Below are positions 6,834 to 17,475 of a stretch of 48,616 nt of DNA, piece after piece (within the stretch, counting starts at the first letter, position 1; each line of letters starts with the position of its first letter). The stretch is from contig MFPR01000009.1 in the NCBI GenBank assembly GCA_001784175.1, positions 1 to 48,616 of the forward strand. The letters are read 5' to 3'. Source of the stretch: Candidatus Lindowbacteria bacterium RIFCSPLOWO2_12_FULL_62_27. Lineage in GTDB: Bacteria; Lindowbacteria; 2-12-FULL-62-27. The notes under the pieces are model-generated. The model had not been told where the DNA came from and ran no database searches. It saw nothing but the letters and a program-made list of their open reading frames with translations. The translations under genes and the position numbers were made by a program.

Positions 6834-7280
6834 ATGTCTTTCAGCATTTGCTCTAAAAGCTGTGAGTATGCGTTGCAGATTCTTGCCGCGATACCGCCCA
6901 AAGATTGGGAAAAACGATTCTCGCCGGCGGTGATCTGCAAGGCCACGGCGGTCAAGGAATCCTTTGCCCGCAAGGGCCTTCAGGCCCTGTCCAGAGCGGG
7001 GATACTCGAAGCGGAAACCGGCCCCCGCGGCGGCTACAGGCTGTCGAGGCGGCCGGACCGCATTTCGCTGATCGACGTCATTTGCGCCATAGACGGGGAA
7101 GACACCTACAAACGTTGCATGTTGGGATTGCCGGCATGCGGAAGTGGCGATCCATGCCCATTTCATCATACGTGGAAAGCATTAAGAGGAACACTTCTCA
7201 AGACACTAAAGCGAAAAACAGTGAATGACCTCATGAAAAAATACAAAAAGGAATGCCGGGAGCGCGGCGGCGCGCCGTGA
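6834..7280 (+). CDS. Rrf2-family transcriptional regulator
   Basis: A protein of 148 residues. The N-terminal winged helix (EYALQILAAIP, then ARKGLQALSRAGILEAETGP, then RGGYRLSR) is typical of Rrf2. A Cys cluster, C-x6-C-x5-C in CMLGLPACGSGDPC followed by PFHHTW, occupies the place where family members bind an Fe-S cluster or sense NO, iron or redox state. The ATG follows GAGGAG. It lies 39 bp after the toxin gene on the same strand and could share its transcript, but a functional link is not evident. The target genes are unknown. Confidence 0.88.
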   Translation: MSFSICSKSCEYALQILAAIPPKDWEKRFSPAVICKATAVKESFARKGLQALSRAGILEAETGPRGGYRLSRRPDRISLIDVICAIDGEDTYKRCMLGLPACGSGDPCPFHHTWKALRGTLLKTLKRKTVNDLMKKYKKECRERGGAP

Positions 7281-7378
7281 GAAGCCGGTAGACCTTGCGG
7301 GTGAGAATCCCGCCGCATTACCCGTTTTCTCTCTTCAACCTTGCCAAATCTTCCGGCTGGAAGTATGACGACCCACCG

Positions 7379-8335
7379 ATGGAAACGAAACTCACGGTCA
7401 TCCGCGAGACGGCGATGGAGCAGGCGCCCATCGAGAAATTGCGCGAGTGTCTCACCAACGGCGACATCGTGTGGCTGGATGTGCTCGGCAAAGACCAGAT
7501 TGAGTTTTCCACTCTGGCTGAGCCCTTCGGATTTCACCCGCTGTCGCTCGAAGACGCCATGGAGGCGGTGCTGCGGCCGAAGGTCGAGACGTTTCTGAAC
7601 TACGTGTTCGTGGCGGTCCGCGCCATCAATCATGAAGCGGGGGCCCGGCCCCATGACACCATCGGGCTCAAACTATTTCTCGGCGAACGGTTCCTCGTCT
7701 CCGTCCATCGCCGGCCGCTCGCCAGCATTTCGACCGTCCACGAAAAACTCCCGCACCTCCTGCGCCGCAGCAACCACCCGTCCATCGTCCTGGCCGGTCT
7801 CTGCTCGGACGTCATCGACTACTTCGACCCGGTGGTCCGGGAACTCGAGGACCGGATCGAGGACCTCGAGGAGGCGTCCTTTCAGAATCCGAGCGTATCC
7901 GCCGGCGAAAAATTGCTGGCCGCCCAGCGCGAGGTGCTCCTTCTTCGCCGGGCCGCCGTGCCCGTCCGGGATCTTCTCCATACCATTCTGGAACGCGCCG
8001 ACCCCCTGATCACGGCGGAGGCCCGCGTGCACCTGCGCGACGCCCTCGACGAGATCACGCGCATCACCGACTGGCTGAACGTCCTGCGCGAGCTGTCGAC
8101 CGGCGCCCTCACCATGTACCAGGCGGCGCTCGACAATCAGACCAACGCGATCATGAAATTTCTCTCTATCGCGGCCACCCTGGCCCTGCCGATGAACGTC
8201 ATCGTCGGATTCTACGGCATGAACGTCGCCCTGCCCGCGCAACAAAAAGCCTGGGCGGTCTTCATGGTCGTCGGTGTCATGCTGAGCGTGCTGGTCATTC
8301 TCCTTACGGTGTTCAAACGCAAGCGCTGGATCTGA
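7379..8335 (+). CDS. corA: CorA-family divalent metal transporter
   Basis: Inner-membrane Mg2+/Co2+ (possibly Ni2+ or Zn2+) channel. The 318-residue form starting at ATG 7379 has the usual CorA length. A large cytoplasmic domain is followed by two C-terminal membrane helices, with the signature GFYGMN at about 277-282 closing the first helix, and a basic tail (FKRKRWI). The loop after GMN (VALPAQQKA) carries none of the acidic residues seen in classical E. coli CorA, so substrate preference is open. The frame extends upstream to a TTG at 7295, but no ribosome site favours either start. The stop faces the TRAP operon convergently with only 15 bp between. Confidence 0.88.
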   Translation: METKLTVIRETAMEQAPIEKLRECLTNGDIVWLDVLGKDQIEFSTLAEPFGFHPLSLEDAMEAVLRPKVETFLNYVFVAVRAINHEAGARPHDTIGLKLFLGERFLVSVHRRPLASISTVHEKLPHLLRRSNHPSIVLAGLCSDVIDYFDPVVRELEDRIEDLEEASFQNPSVSAGEKLLAAQREVLLLRRAAVPVRDLLHTILERADPLITAEARVHLRDALDEITRITDWLNVLRELSTGALTMYQAALDNQTNAIMKFLSIAATLALPMNVIVGFYGMNVALPAQQKAWAVFMVVGVMLSVLVILLTVFKRKRWI

Positions 8336-8350
8336 GCTGTCAGGAATTTT

Positions 8351-10156
8351 TCACACGCGGCCCAGCAGGCGCAGAAGACCGAGAGACAGAATCGGCACGT
8401 ACGTAATCAGCAGCACGCCGGCGCCGCGGATGATCAGAAAGACCCAGACGTGGCGGTAGAGGCTGGTCAGGGGGCGGTTGAATCGCGAGGAGGCCAGCAG
8501 AAGATTCAGGCCGACGGGCGGGAAAATAAAGCCGAGCTCCAAATTCGCGAGAAAAATGATTCCGAGATGAACCGGATCGATGCCGTAGGCCGCGCCGAGG
8601 GGCGCCAGAAGCGGCGTCAGGATCACGATACCGGAATATATTTCGAGGACACTGCCGAGAATCAAGAGAAGCGCATTGAGGACCAGCAGAAACACCAGCG
8701 GCGACGCGATCCGCGTCTGAACTTCCGCCAACAGCCGGTCCGGAATCTGCGCGTCCACCAGCCAGCTCGTCAAGCCCATGGCGGTGGACAGCAGAATCAG
8801 GACGGCGCCGACGAGCGCGCCTGATTTGAGAAGGACGGCGGGCAGGTCGCGGACAAAATGGATGTCGCGAAGGACAAAACACTCGATCAGGATCGAATAG
8901 GCGCAGGCGGCCGCGGCGGCTTCCACCATGGAGGCCTGCCCGCTCACAAAAAGAACGATCACCAGGGCCGGAACCGACAATTCCCACTTGGCCTCCCAAA
9001 ACGCCGCCCGCGCCTCTTTCGCCGAAAACGCCGCCCGACCGCTTTGCGCGCGCCTCCCCACCCACGAGCTGTAGACCGCGACGATCAGCACGAGCATTAA
9101 TCCGGGAACCAATCCCGCCAGATACAACAGGTCCGCCGGAACGCCCGCGACCACGCTGTAGAGAATCACGGGAAGACTCGGCGGAAACAGCAGGCCCAGA
9201 CTTCCGGCAGCGACGACGAGCCCGATCGAAAAACCCTCCGGATACTTGTCCCGAAGAAGAATCGGATAGACGAGGCCGCCGAGGGCGATGATGGTCACGC
9301 CCGATCCGCCCGTGAACGTCGTGAAGAGCACGCACACCGACAAGACGAGCAGCGCCACGCCGCCCGGCATCCAGCCGAAGACCGCGCGGAAAAATCGGAC
9401 GAGCCGGTCGGCGGCTTTCGATTCGGCCAGAATATATCCGGCCGCCGTGAGGAGCGGAATGGCGGGCAGGGTGGGCGAAGCGATCAGACGGTAGATTTCG
9501 GCCGGAACCGCGGACACCGGCGTGCCGTCCTTGAAAAACAGAATCAACGCAAGACCGCTCATCGCGACAAACACCGGCGATCCCAGAAGCGTGGCGGCGA
9601 GGACCACGCCCAGGACCGGCATCGACCAGGATCCGGCCGATTCCTGAAGCGCGCCCAGTCCGAAGGCCGCCGCGACGAGCGCCGCCGCCGCCAGTTTCCC
9701 CGCGAGGCGGTCGGACGACTTGAAGACGTATCGAATGGCCATCAGGCCGAGGGCCAGCGGCATCACACATTCGCTGATCCATTCGGGCATTCCGACCGGC
9801 AGGACATTTCCCTGCTCGCGGTCCGCCATGACGACGCCGAAACTCGCGTACCCGAGAATCCCGCAAACCGCGCCCGCGACGGAAAAGGAGATCCAGCGCG
9901 CCGCGCGGCGCAGGCGCCCAACGCCGAGCATCGCGGCCGTCGAAAGCGTCAGGTGCGCGTCGCGGCCGGCCGCCAGCAAGCCTCCGAGAAACGTCAACCA
10001 GAGGGTGAGGTGCTGCAGATAGGAGGCCGATCCGGGGATGTGAAATCCGCCGAAGTGCCGGCCGACGGCGTCGATCAGGGGCAGGACCGTAAAAAGCAAC
10101 AGCGCGGCGACCATCGCGCCTTTTTCGATTTTCTCCGTCAGAAGGTTGAGGTTCAA
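8351..10156 (-). CDS. TRAP transporter fused permease (DctQ-DctM type, TatQM-like)
   Basis: Inner-membrane subunit of a sodium-driven TRAP transporter. In 601 residues the N-terminal four-helix DctQ small subunit (about 1-170) is fused to the 12-helix DctM large subunit. DctM features include LTAAGYILAES, FTTFTGGSGVTIIALGGLVYPIL, GLLFPPSLPVILYSVVAGVP and, near the C-terminus, ELGFIFPPVGLN; the two FPP loops are typical of the transport domain. The ATG overlaps the stop of the binding-protein gene by 4 bp. Fused QM permeases are known from the TPR-associated TRAP (TPAT) systems, matching the TatT gene two positions upstream. Substrate unknown. Confidence 0.92.
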   Translation of the reverse strand: MNLNLLTEKIEKGAMVAALLLFTVLPLIDAVGRHFGGFHIPGSASYLQHLTLWLTFLGGLLAAGRDAHLTLSTAAMLGVGRLRRAARWISFSVAGAVCGILGYASFGVVMADREQGNVLPVGMPEWISECVMPLALGLMAIRYVFKSSDRLAGKLAAAALVAAAFGLGALQESAGSWSMPVLGVVLAATLLGSPVFVAMSGLALILFFKDGTPVSAVPAEIYRLIASPTLPAIPLLTAAGYILAESKAADRLVRFFRAVFGWMPGGVALLVLSVCVLFTTFTGGSGVTIIALGGLVYPILLRDKYPEGFSIGLVVAAGSLGLLFPPSLPVILYSVVAGVPADLLYLAGLVPGLMLVLIVAVYSSWVGRRAQSGRAAFSAKEARAAFWEAKWELSVPALVIVLFVSGQASMVEAAAAACAYSILIECFVLRDIHFVRDLPAVLLKSGALVGAVLILLSTAMGLTSWLVDAQIPDRLLAEVQTRIASPLVFLLVLNALLLILGSVLEIYSGIVILTPLLAPLGAAYGIDPVHLGIIFLANLELGFIFPPVGLNLLLASSRFNRPLTSLYRHVWVFLIIRGAGVLLITYVPILSLGLLRLLGRV

Positions 10157-11181
10157 CGCGCGGGAGGAGCGGAGCCGCCTTTGCGGTATTCGTTCCGGTA
10201 TTTCATGGCTTCATCAAAGGCCCGGGCCGGAGCGATGGAACCCCGAATCTTCGAATAGATCGCCTCCGTCGCCGCGCGCCACGCGGCCACTTCCTCCGGG
10301 TTCAATCGGACGACCGTCAGGCCCCGCTTCGTCATGGCCTCGATCTCCTTCGGTCCGGACTGCCGGATCTCCCGGCGCATTTTGGCGCCGGCTTCCCGCG
10401 CGGCTTCCAGGAGGGCTGGCCGCACCGCCGCCGGGATTTTTTCCCACGCCGGCTTTGAAATCACCACCGCTCCGAGAAGCGCGGTCCATTGGAGGTCCGT
10501 CATGTGTTTGGCGTGCGTGTACCACTGGAAAATCACGGCGGCCTTGAGCGTCGTCGAGAGGGCGTTGACGAGCCCGGTCTTGAGCGCGGTCGAAATTTCC
10601 GTCGACGGCAGAGGCACCGGCTGAAACCCGGCGGCTTTCCAGATCTCGATCGCCTCGTTGTCGCCGGCCCATGCGAAGAGTTTGAGGGGTTTCATATCGT
10701 CGGGTGTGCGGACGGGGGTTTTGGTGAAAAAATGGATCCAGCCGCCGTCGGCCCAGGTCAGGATCACAAAGCCTCTCGACTCATATTCCTTTTTCAAATT
10801 CGGCGACTGGCGTTCGAGAACATAATCCAATTCTTCGTAGGACTCGTACATCATCGGGACCTGGAGGGAATAAATCGACCGGTCGATGTTGGCCATGCCG
10901 ACGCTGGTGAGGAGCGCGGCGTTGAGCGTGCCGAGCCGCATTTTTCGGACGACATCGGCGTCGTCTCCGGCCACCATGCCCGGATAGATCGTGAGGGTCA
11001 CGGACCCTCCGGACGCCGCTTTCCATTTCTCGCCCATTTCCAGCAGGATCAAATGCCAGGCCGATCCCTTGGGCGCCAGCGTCGCCATCTTCACGACCAC
11101 GTTCGCCGCGCCCGACGGACTTGCCGGGGTCAGGATGAAAAGGGCCATCAGCGCCTGATACCCCGCGGCACGCATGCTCAC
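10153..11181 (-). CDS. TRAP transporter substrate-binding protein (DctP family, TatP-like)
   Basis: Periplasmic binding protein of about 342 residues. A signal peptide (cleavage near PSGAA) is followed by MATLAPKGSAWH, the usual DctP opening, then the TIYPGMVAGDDADVVRKMRLG segment and the GGWIHFFTKTPVRTPDDMK segment that precedes the hinge. The start is GTG 11181 or ATG 11175. It lies 9 bp after tatT and overlaps the fused permease by 4 bp. The ligand cannot be inferred; related treponemal proteins are thought to bind hydrophobic small molecules. Confidence 0.9.
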   Translation of the reverse strand: MSMRAAGYQALMALFILTPASPSGAANVVVKMATLAPKGSAWHLILLEMGEKWKAASGGSVTLTIYPGMVAGDDADVVRKMRLGTLNAALLTSVGMANIDRSIYSLQVPMMYESYEELDYVLERQSPNLKKEYESRGFVILTWADGGWIHFFTKTPVRTPDDMKPLKLFAWAGDNEAIEIWKAAGFQPVPLPSTEISTALKTGLVNALSTTLKAAVIFQWYTHAKHMTDLQWTALLGAVVISKPAWEKIPAAVRPALLEAAREAGAKMRREIRQSGPKEIEAMTKRGLTVVRLNPEEVAAWRAATEAIYSKIRGSIAPARAFDEAMKYRNEYRKGGSAPPAR

Positions 11182-11190
11182 GATCTGTCT

Positions 11191-12114
11191 CTATTCCACA
11201 AACAATTCGTTCATCCGGCCCAGGAGCCACCGGCCGCGTTTCTGCGCGATCAGGTTCGCCAAGCGATGGTCCGGATTCGCGTTGATGTCGACGGTCAAGG
11301 CCTCTTGAAGAATCCTTTCGAATTCCGACCGGTTCTGCTCGGCCAGGAGAACCGTTTCGGCAAAGGCAATCAACGGCGCCGCGCGCTGACCCCGGCCAAG
11401 CTCCTGCGCGCGGGCGAAGTGATGCCGGGCACGCTGCGCCGAGCCGCCCGCGGCCGCCGGCAGGCCGCCTTCGTACGCGATAAAAAAGTCATGGATGGAT
11501 CCCGCGGAAAATCCCTCGTCCAGCTCCAGGGCCCGGCGCATGATCGCCGCGACCAAGGGCAAGTCCGCCATGGCGTCGGCGTCCGTCGTGGAAAGGGAGA
11601 TCAACGCGCCCCAGGCGTTCCCCGTCCAGAAGAGAAAGGGGACGTCGGCCTTGCGCATCGGCGCCAGCGACGAATCCGCGTTCGTCCGAAGCTTTTCCCC
11701 AAATCCCGGTTGCCGGGATTCAATCCCCCGAAGACCGTACCCCATCGCGCGCCGGTAGAGCGCCCGCGCCCGCGCCCGAAGCTCGGTGGCCCGCGCCAGG
11801 TCCTGAGATTCCACATAGTCCGCCTCACACTGGACGTAGGCAAAGGCATACTGCGTAAACCCGCTCGTGGCCGTCAGCAAGAGGCCGGGATGTTTCGGCG
11901 ATTCGTCGATGAGGGCTTCAATGGTTTTCAGCGCCGCCGGCCCGGCTTCCTTGATCAGCTCGGGATCGTCATCCCGCGAGTAGGTGGTGCCCCCCTTGGA
12001 GATGGCATCGCCCAGCGCGGTCCCGAGATTCTCGATGGCGATTTTCCGCGGGGAGCAGCCCGAAATCAAAGAAACGGCCGTCAGGATCAGGATGCGTCGC
12101 ATGGTCAAATCCAT
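11191..12114 (-). CDS. TatT-type TPR lipoprotein of a TPAT transporter
   Basis: A lipoprotein of 307 residues with lipobox ISGC (Cys20), followed by helical TPR-like hairpins throughout (for example ATELRARARALYRRAMGYG and RARHHFARAQELGRGQ). It resembles the TRAP_T (TatT) family known from Treponema pallidum Tp0956, a trimeric TPR lipoprotein that docks on the TatP binding protein. The ATG directly follows the TGA of the sigma-54 activator gene, so the two are co-transcribed. The combination lipoprotein, binding protein and fused permease is exactly the TPAT layout. The lipid acceptor site suggests an inner-leaflet or periplasm-facing anchor. Confidence 0.88.
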   Translation of the reverse strand: MDLTMRRILILTAVSLISGCSPRKIAIENLGTALGDAISKGGTTYSRDDDPELIKEAGPAALKTIEALIDESPKHPGLLLTATSGFTQYAFAYVQCEADYVESQDLARATELRARARALYRRAMGYGLRGIESRQPGFGEKLRTNADSSLAPMRKADVPFLFWTGNAWGALISLSTTDADAMADLPLVAAIMRRALELDEGFSAGSIHDFFIAYEGGLPAAAGGSAQRARHHFARAQELGRGQRAAPLIAFAETVLLAEQNRSEFERILQEALTVDINANPDHRLANLIAQKRGRWLLGRMNELFVE

Positions 12115-13602
<1,488 letters not shown>

Positions 13603-13633
13603 ACATGAACAAATTAGGATACAGTCCGGCGTT

Positions 13634-14299
13634 ATGCAAGCCTCACAAAAATATTCAGGTCGCACGCTCAGGATATATTTTGTCAGACACGGACAGACGT
13701 CTTTGATACGCGACAACCTTTTCTGCGGCACAAGCAACCCTGAACTCACCCCAGCGGGACAACGGATGGCCGAATCTCTGGCCCGGGTTTACGGGCGCCT
13801 GAAATGGAAGGCCATTTACTCAAGTCCCCAAAGAAGAGCGATCCAGACAGCGCGTCCCATCGCCGAGAAAATCGGCCGAAGGATTCTGATCGAAGCGGGC
13901 CTGCGAGAAATTGATTACGGCCGATGGGAAGGATTGAGCGACGCGCAAGTCCGCCGGCGCTGGAAACGCGATTTTCTCCGGTGGACCGCCGACCCCGGAT
14001 CGAACGCCCCAACCGGCGGCGAAACCGCCCGAGAGGTCGCGGCGCGGGCCGGCAAAGTATGCGACCGGATCCGAAAACGGCACCGGTCCGGCAACGTGAT
14101 GGTCATTTCCCACAAGGCCACCATCCGGATTTTGATCTGCCATTTGCTCGGAATCGAAGTCGGCCGCTACCGCTACCGCCTCAGCGCCCCGCTCGCAGGC
14201 GTCAGCATCGTCAACTTCGCCGCGCACGGACCCATGCTGAAGTCCCTGGGCGACACGGCTCACCTGCCGGGGGAAATTCGGAAACTTTCGGGAGGGTAG
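13634..14299 (+). CDS. Histidine phosphatase family protein (phosphoglycerate-mutase fold)
   Basis: A 221-residue enzyme of the histidine phosphatase superfamily. The RHGQT motif near residue 18 carries the phospho-accepting His. The SSPQRRAIQTA segment supplies the second Arg, Glu is present in LREIDYGRWEG, and VISHKATIRIL holds the second catalytic His. The GRWEGL signature is shared with alpha-ribazole phosphatases and fructose-2,6-bisphosphatase-like members, so the substrate is uncertain. It is divergent from the sigma-54 activator with a gap of 31 bp, and convergent with the PilZ gene (3-bp gap). Confidence 0.88.
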   Translation: MQASQKYSGRTLRIYFVRHGQTSLIRDNLFCGTSNPELTPAGQRMAESLARVYGRLKWKAIYSSPQRRAIQTARPIAEKIGRRILIEAGLREIDYGRWEGLSDAQVRRRWKRDFLRWTADPGSNAPTGGETAREVAARAGKVCDRIRKRHRSGNVMVISHKATIRILICHLLGIEVGRYRYRLSAPLAGVSIVNFAAHGPMLKSLGDTAHLPGEIRKLSGG

Positions 14300-14302
14300 T
14301 CG

Positions 14303-14626
14303 TTAAAGCGGCATGCGCCGCATCGTGACGGCCCGGATGTACTCCCGCAGCTGCTTCTTCGCGGTGTCCGTAAGCCGGACGAACTGCAGGCCCATGATGG
14401 TGGCGTCCCGCCATCGGACGATGCCGGCGACATTGATCAGTTTGCCGTCCAGCCGGAATTTCGCGCGGACATTCGCCATTTCCTCCACCTGCGTCAGGTT
14501 CTCGTGCGCAAAGGCGCAGCCTGTCGTGCTGATGTTGACGATGTATCCGACGTATATCTTTTTCTTGTAATGAACCTCCGTGCGGAAAAACGCGATCGCC
14601 CGGGTGTCCCGCCGACGCTCTTTCAT
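14303..14626 (-). CDS. PilZ-domain protein
   Basis: A single PilZ domain of 107 residues. The c-di-GMP binding signatures are present: an Arg-rich N-terminus (ERRRDTR, the R-x3-R element) and NISTTG in place of (D/N)-x-S-x2-G, followed by the beta-barrel (VNVAGIVRW-type strands, IMGLQFVRL). A protein this short usually acts as a stand-alone adaptor. It is the last gene before the convergent phosphatase gene and starts 58 bp after the DUF4340 gene ends. Its target is not evident; the adjoining Gld-type operon or surface functions are possible. Confidence 0.85.
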   Translation of the reverse strand: MKERRRDTRAIAFFRTEVHYKKKIYVGYIVNISTTGCAFAHENLTQVEEMANVRAKFRLDGKLINVAGIVRWRDATIMGLQFVRLTDTAKKQLREYIRAVTMRRMPL

Positions 14627-14684
14627 CTCGGTTCCCCTTTCTCTCTCAAGTTGGCCGTCACACTAGCGTAAAAAGGATTCAAGG

Positions 14685-15194
14685 TCAATTGCCAAACATC
14701 CGCTCGAGGGTCCACGGTTCGTACCCCCGGACGGACCAGACCGCCGGGTCGGCCCCGCGGCGCATGAACGTGAAATCGCCGTCCTCCGAACGCTTGCCCA
14801 CCCAGAACTTTTGTGTCTCCGCCCCCTCGAGGACGACGCTGAGCGCCGCCGTTTCCTCCAGATCAAACAGCGCGTACTTCGACGGGGAATCGGTGACGAC
14901 GTCGACCCCGCGAAGTCCCTTGAACGCGCCGAGCGCGCGATCGAGTTCTCCGGTGTCGATGGGCGCCGATCCCGTGTCCCAGACCTTTTTCCATAGCCCC
15001 GCCTCCCGCGCAAATCGCGCGACCGTCGGCGGCGGGCCGCCGGGCCGCCGAAACTCGATTCGCTCGATGGCGCTCTTCTCGAATGATATCCATACAGGAA
15101 GCTCGGGCGCCTTCACGGGGCGGTTGCTCAGAAAGTAGACCGCAAGCAGCCCGGCCACCACCGCTGTCCAGATGGAAAGAGATCTTGGACTCAT
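14685..15194 (-). CDS. DUF4340-type membrane-anchored protein
   Basis: About 169 residues. One N-terminal membrane helix (SLSIWTAVVAGLLAVYFLSN) is followed by a periplasmic domain of DUF4340 type (WISFEKSAIERIEF, then the TGELDRALGAFKGL segment and a KFWVGKRS strand). This family regularly follows GldG-like genes in ABC operons; it is shorter than many members, with one domain copy. The ATG at 15194 overlaps the GldG-like stop by 4 bp. A start at 15242 would lie inside the upstream gene and is not favoured. Confidence 0.8.
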   Translation of the reverse strand: MSPRSLSIWTAVVAGLLAVYFLSNRPVKAPELPVWISFEKSAIERIEFRRPGGPPPTVARFAREAGLWKKVWDTGSAPIDTGELDRALGAFKGLRGVDVVTDSPSKYALFDLEETAALSVVLEGAETQKFWVGKRSEDGDFTFMRRGADPAVWSVRGYEPWTLERMFGN

Positions 15195-16774
15195 GACAGA
15201 CCCGCCTCCCAGCGGCGCCTCCGGATTCGGCGCACCTGCCAACGCACGCCGCCGATCAGCGTCACCAGAAGCGGCATGAGAAACAGATTCGATGCCTTGA
15301 TGAGATTTCGCTTCTGGTCGCTCACCTTCTCCAGCGGACGGAACGTCTGGCCTTTCGAACGAATCGCGATCAGATCCTCGCTGGCCGCCAGCCAGTCCAC
15401 CAGGTTCGCGGCAAACGCCAGGTTCGAGCCGCCACTGCCGCGGCTTTCATCCAAGAAGCCCGCGTTCGTGAACACCACCAGCCGGATTGGGCCCTCCGTC
15501 GGGGCGGGCCGCACGGCGCGCACCGACACCCCAAGCGCCGGCGTGTCCGCAAACGCGCTCCGCCGCCGGCCCTGGATCGCCATCCCGACCGCGAACGGGC
15601 CGTGCTCGGCGCCCTCGATGTCAATGCGCATCGTCGGGTTCACGATGAAAGGCCGCGCGATCCGGTAGCTTTCCTCCGTGCTGCTCGCCAGGACCGTCAC
15701 GCCGGTCGTGTCGCGGACGTCCAGCGCGGCGACAAAGGGCAGCGCGATTTCCTGGAGCGTCCGCGTGACGGGATGGTCCTTTGAGAGATTCGTGATGCGC
15801 GGGATGAAGGGAAAATTGACGATGGTTTGAAACGAAAAGAATCCCTGCTGGGTCTGAATCTGCACCGGCACGTTCTGCGCGTCGGCCACCATTCCTTCAC
15901 GGATCTGAACGCCGTACCCCTCCAGCAGCCGGTCCAGGCGCGTCTCCACCTTCCGCGCGAAAAAATTGCCCATCTGAACGTCGTAGAGGTCGAGGAGCAA
16001 TGCGGTCGGAACGCCGTTCAGGATCGCCTCGTCGACCGCCCGAAGTCCCGTGTCGCTGAACGGCGACTTGGGACCGGCCACCATCAGGGCCGACAGGCCC
16101 GCGTACTCGGAAGATCCGTCCCGCCAGCCGTGGGTGTTCAGGTGATTGATCCGGCGCAGCTCGAAATTCTGCGAGAGGTACTGTTCGAGCGGTTCCGGTG
16201 GAGACTGCTCGCTGTTTCCGGTCGTCCATCCGACCACCGGGCGGATTTTCCGCGTGAGCTTGATGATCCGGCCGGCCAGCTCGTATTCGAGGTTCGACAC
16301 CTGCGTGAGGGCCGGGATCACCTCTTTTTTGTCCTCATAATACATCGCGAGACCCATCATCCCTTCCTGGACCTCGAACTTGTCCTTTCGCACGGCCGTG
16401 AACCTCAGGTTCGCGATCCCCGCGCGCTCGGCCTCCTGCCGGCTCTCCGGCGTTTTCATGTCCGCGAACTCGACCTTCAGCCGGCCGCCGCCGGCCGTTT
16501 TCATTTCCTGCAGGAGTTCCTGGAGGTACCGGCGCTGATGCAGATATTCCGGCGGGAGATTTTCCTCGAAAAAAATCCGGATGCGAAGCGGATCGGGCAG
16601 GCTCCGCAGGATCTTGTGCGTCGCGTCGGACAGCGAATAAATGCTGTATTCGGTGCAGTCGATCCGGAAAAAGTATCGGAACGAAACGAGATTGAGCAGC
16701 ACGCAGACGGCGGCGATCACGGCGCACCCGCCGGTCGAGTACAGGCCGAGTGTCCTCTTCGATCCTAGCGCCAT
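15191..16774 (-). CDS. GldG-like ABC transporter auxiliary protein
   Basis: 527 residues. An N-terminal membrane helix (VIAAVCVLLNLVSFRYFF), a long periplasmic domain of the ABC_transp_aux/GldG type (SIYSLSDATHKILRSLPDPL, then VGWTTGNSEQ, then the DEAILNGVPTALLLD segment), and a second membrane helix near the C-terminus (LFLMPLLVTLIGGV) give the usual layout. In Bacteroidetes GldG works with GldA and GldF in gliding; in many other phyla the same set is present with no known gliding role. It overlaps the permease gene by 10 bp and the DUF4340 gene by 4 bp. Confidence 0.88.
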   Translation of the reverse strand: MALGSKRTLGLYSTGGCAVIAAVCVLLNLVSFRYFFRIDCTEYSIYSLSDATHKILRSLPDPLRIRIFFEENLPPEYLHQRRYLQELLQEMKTAGGGRLKVEFADMKTPESRQEAERAGIANLRFTAVRKDKFEVQEGMMGLAMYYEDKKEVIPALTQVSNLEYELAGRIIKLTRKIRPVVGWTTGNSEQSPPEPLEQYLSQNFELRRINHLNTHGWRDGSSEYAGLSALMVAGPKSPFSDTGLRAVDEAILNGVPTALLLDLYDVQMGNFFARKVETRLDRLLEGYGVQIREGMVADAQNVPVQIQTQQGFFSFQTIVNFPFIPRITNLSKDHPVTRTLQEIALPFVAALDVRDTTGVTVLASSTEESYRIARPFIVNPTMRIDIEGAEHGPFAVGMAIQGRRRSAFADTPALGVSVRAVRPAPTEGPIRLVVFTNAGFLDESRGSGGSNLAFAANLVDWLAASEDLIAIRSKGQTFRPLEKVSDQKRNLIKASNLFLMPLLVTLIGGVRWQVRRIRRRRWEAGLS

Positions 16775-17475
16775 CGCCGGCTCCCCAGGCTGTAGGTGGT
16801 CAGGTGGAGAAAAAAGGCGGTCAGCGTCAGAAAGTACACGAGGTCCCGGCTGTCCAGAACGCCCCGCGCGATGTTGTCGAGATGGCTGTCAATCCCGATG
16901 AAGTCGACCCAGCGCGCGGCGGCCTCGGGAAGAAACTGCGTGAATTTGCCGGCGAGAAAAAACACCATCATGAAGAGAAACCCGACGATGAACGCCAGAA
17001 TCTCTCGCTTCGTCACGCTCGACGCAAACGCGCCCATCGCCAGATATGACAGCCCCAGCAAAAACACGCCGACATAGGACGCGAACGTCTGCCCGCCGTC
17101 CAGATCGCCGGCGATCGAAAGACTCACCGGAAACACCAGCGTCGCGGCCAGCGCGGACAAAAGCAGAACGGTGGCCGATACGAATTTCCCCAGCACGATC
17201 TCGCCGTCCCGCACCGGCAGGGTCGCCAGAATCTCGAAGGTGCCGCGGCCCAGCTCCTCCGAAAAGAGGCGCATGGTCACGGCGGGGATGAAAAACAAAA
17301 AGAGCAGCGGCGCGACCTGAATGAACGGCGCAATCGTCGCCTCGCCGCGCAAAAACAGGCCCGAAGAAAACAGCCAGCCGGCCACCAGGAGAAACACGCT
17401 GAGAAACACGTAGGCGACCGGGGAATTGAAATAGGTCTGGATTTCCTTGCGCGCAATGACCCAGACGTGCCTCAT
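16765..17475 (-). CDS. ABC-2 type permease (GldF-like)
   Basis: 236 residues with six membrane helices and the ABC-2 permease opening IARKEIQTYFNSPVAYVFLS, which is characteristic of GldF-type subunits. A coupling-type segment MRLFSEELGRGTFEILATLP precedes GEIVLGKF. It starts inside the ATPase stop codon region (4-bp overlap) and overlaps the GldG-like gene, so the three are tightly coupled. Substrate unknown. Confidence 0.9.
   Translation of the reverse strand: MRHVWVIARKEIQTYFNSPVAYVFLSVFLLVAGWLFSSGLFLRGEATIAPFIQVAPLLFLFFIPAVTMRLFSEELGRGTFEILATLPVRDGEIVLGKFVSATVLLLSALAATLVFPVSLSIAGDLDGGQTFASYVGVFLLGLSYLAMGAFASSVTKREILAFIVGFLFMMVFFLAGKFTQFLPEAAARWVDFIGIDSHLDNIARGVLDSRDLVYFLTLTAFFLHLTTYSLGSRRWR

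Noticed and set aside
7294-7317. T-arm-like hairpin (GCGGG...CCCGC around TGAGAAT) between the Rrf2 and corA genes, suggesting a tRNA or att remnant
   Set aside because: No D arm, anticodon arm or acceptor stem can be built around it, and no repeat of it was seen elsewhere in the window.
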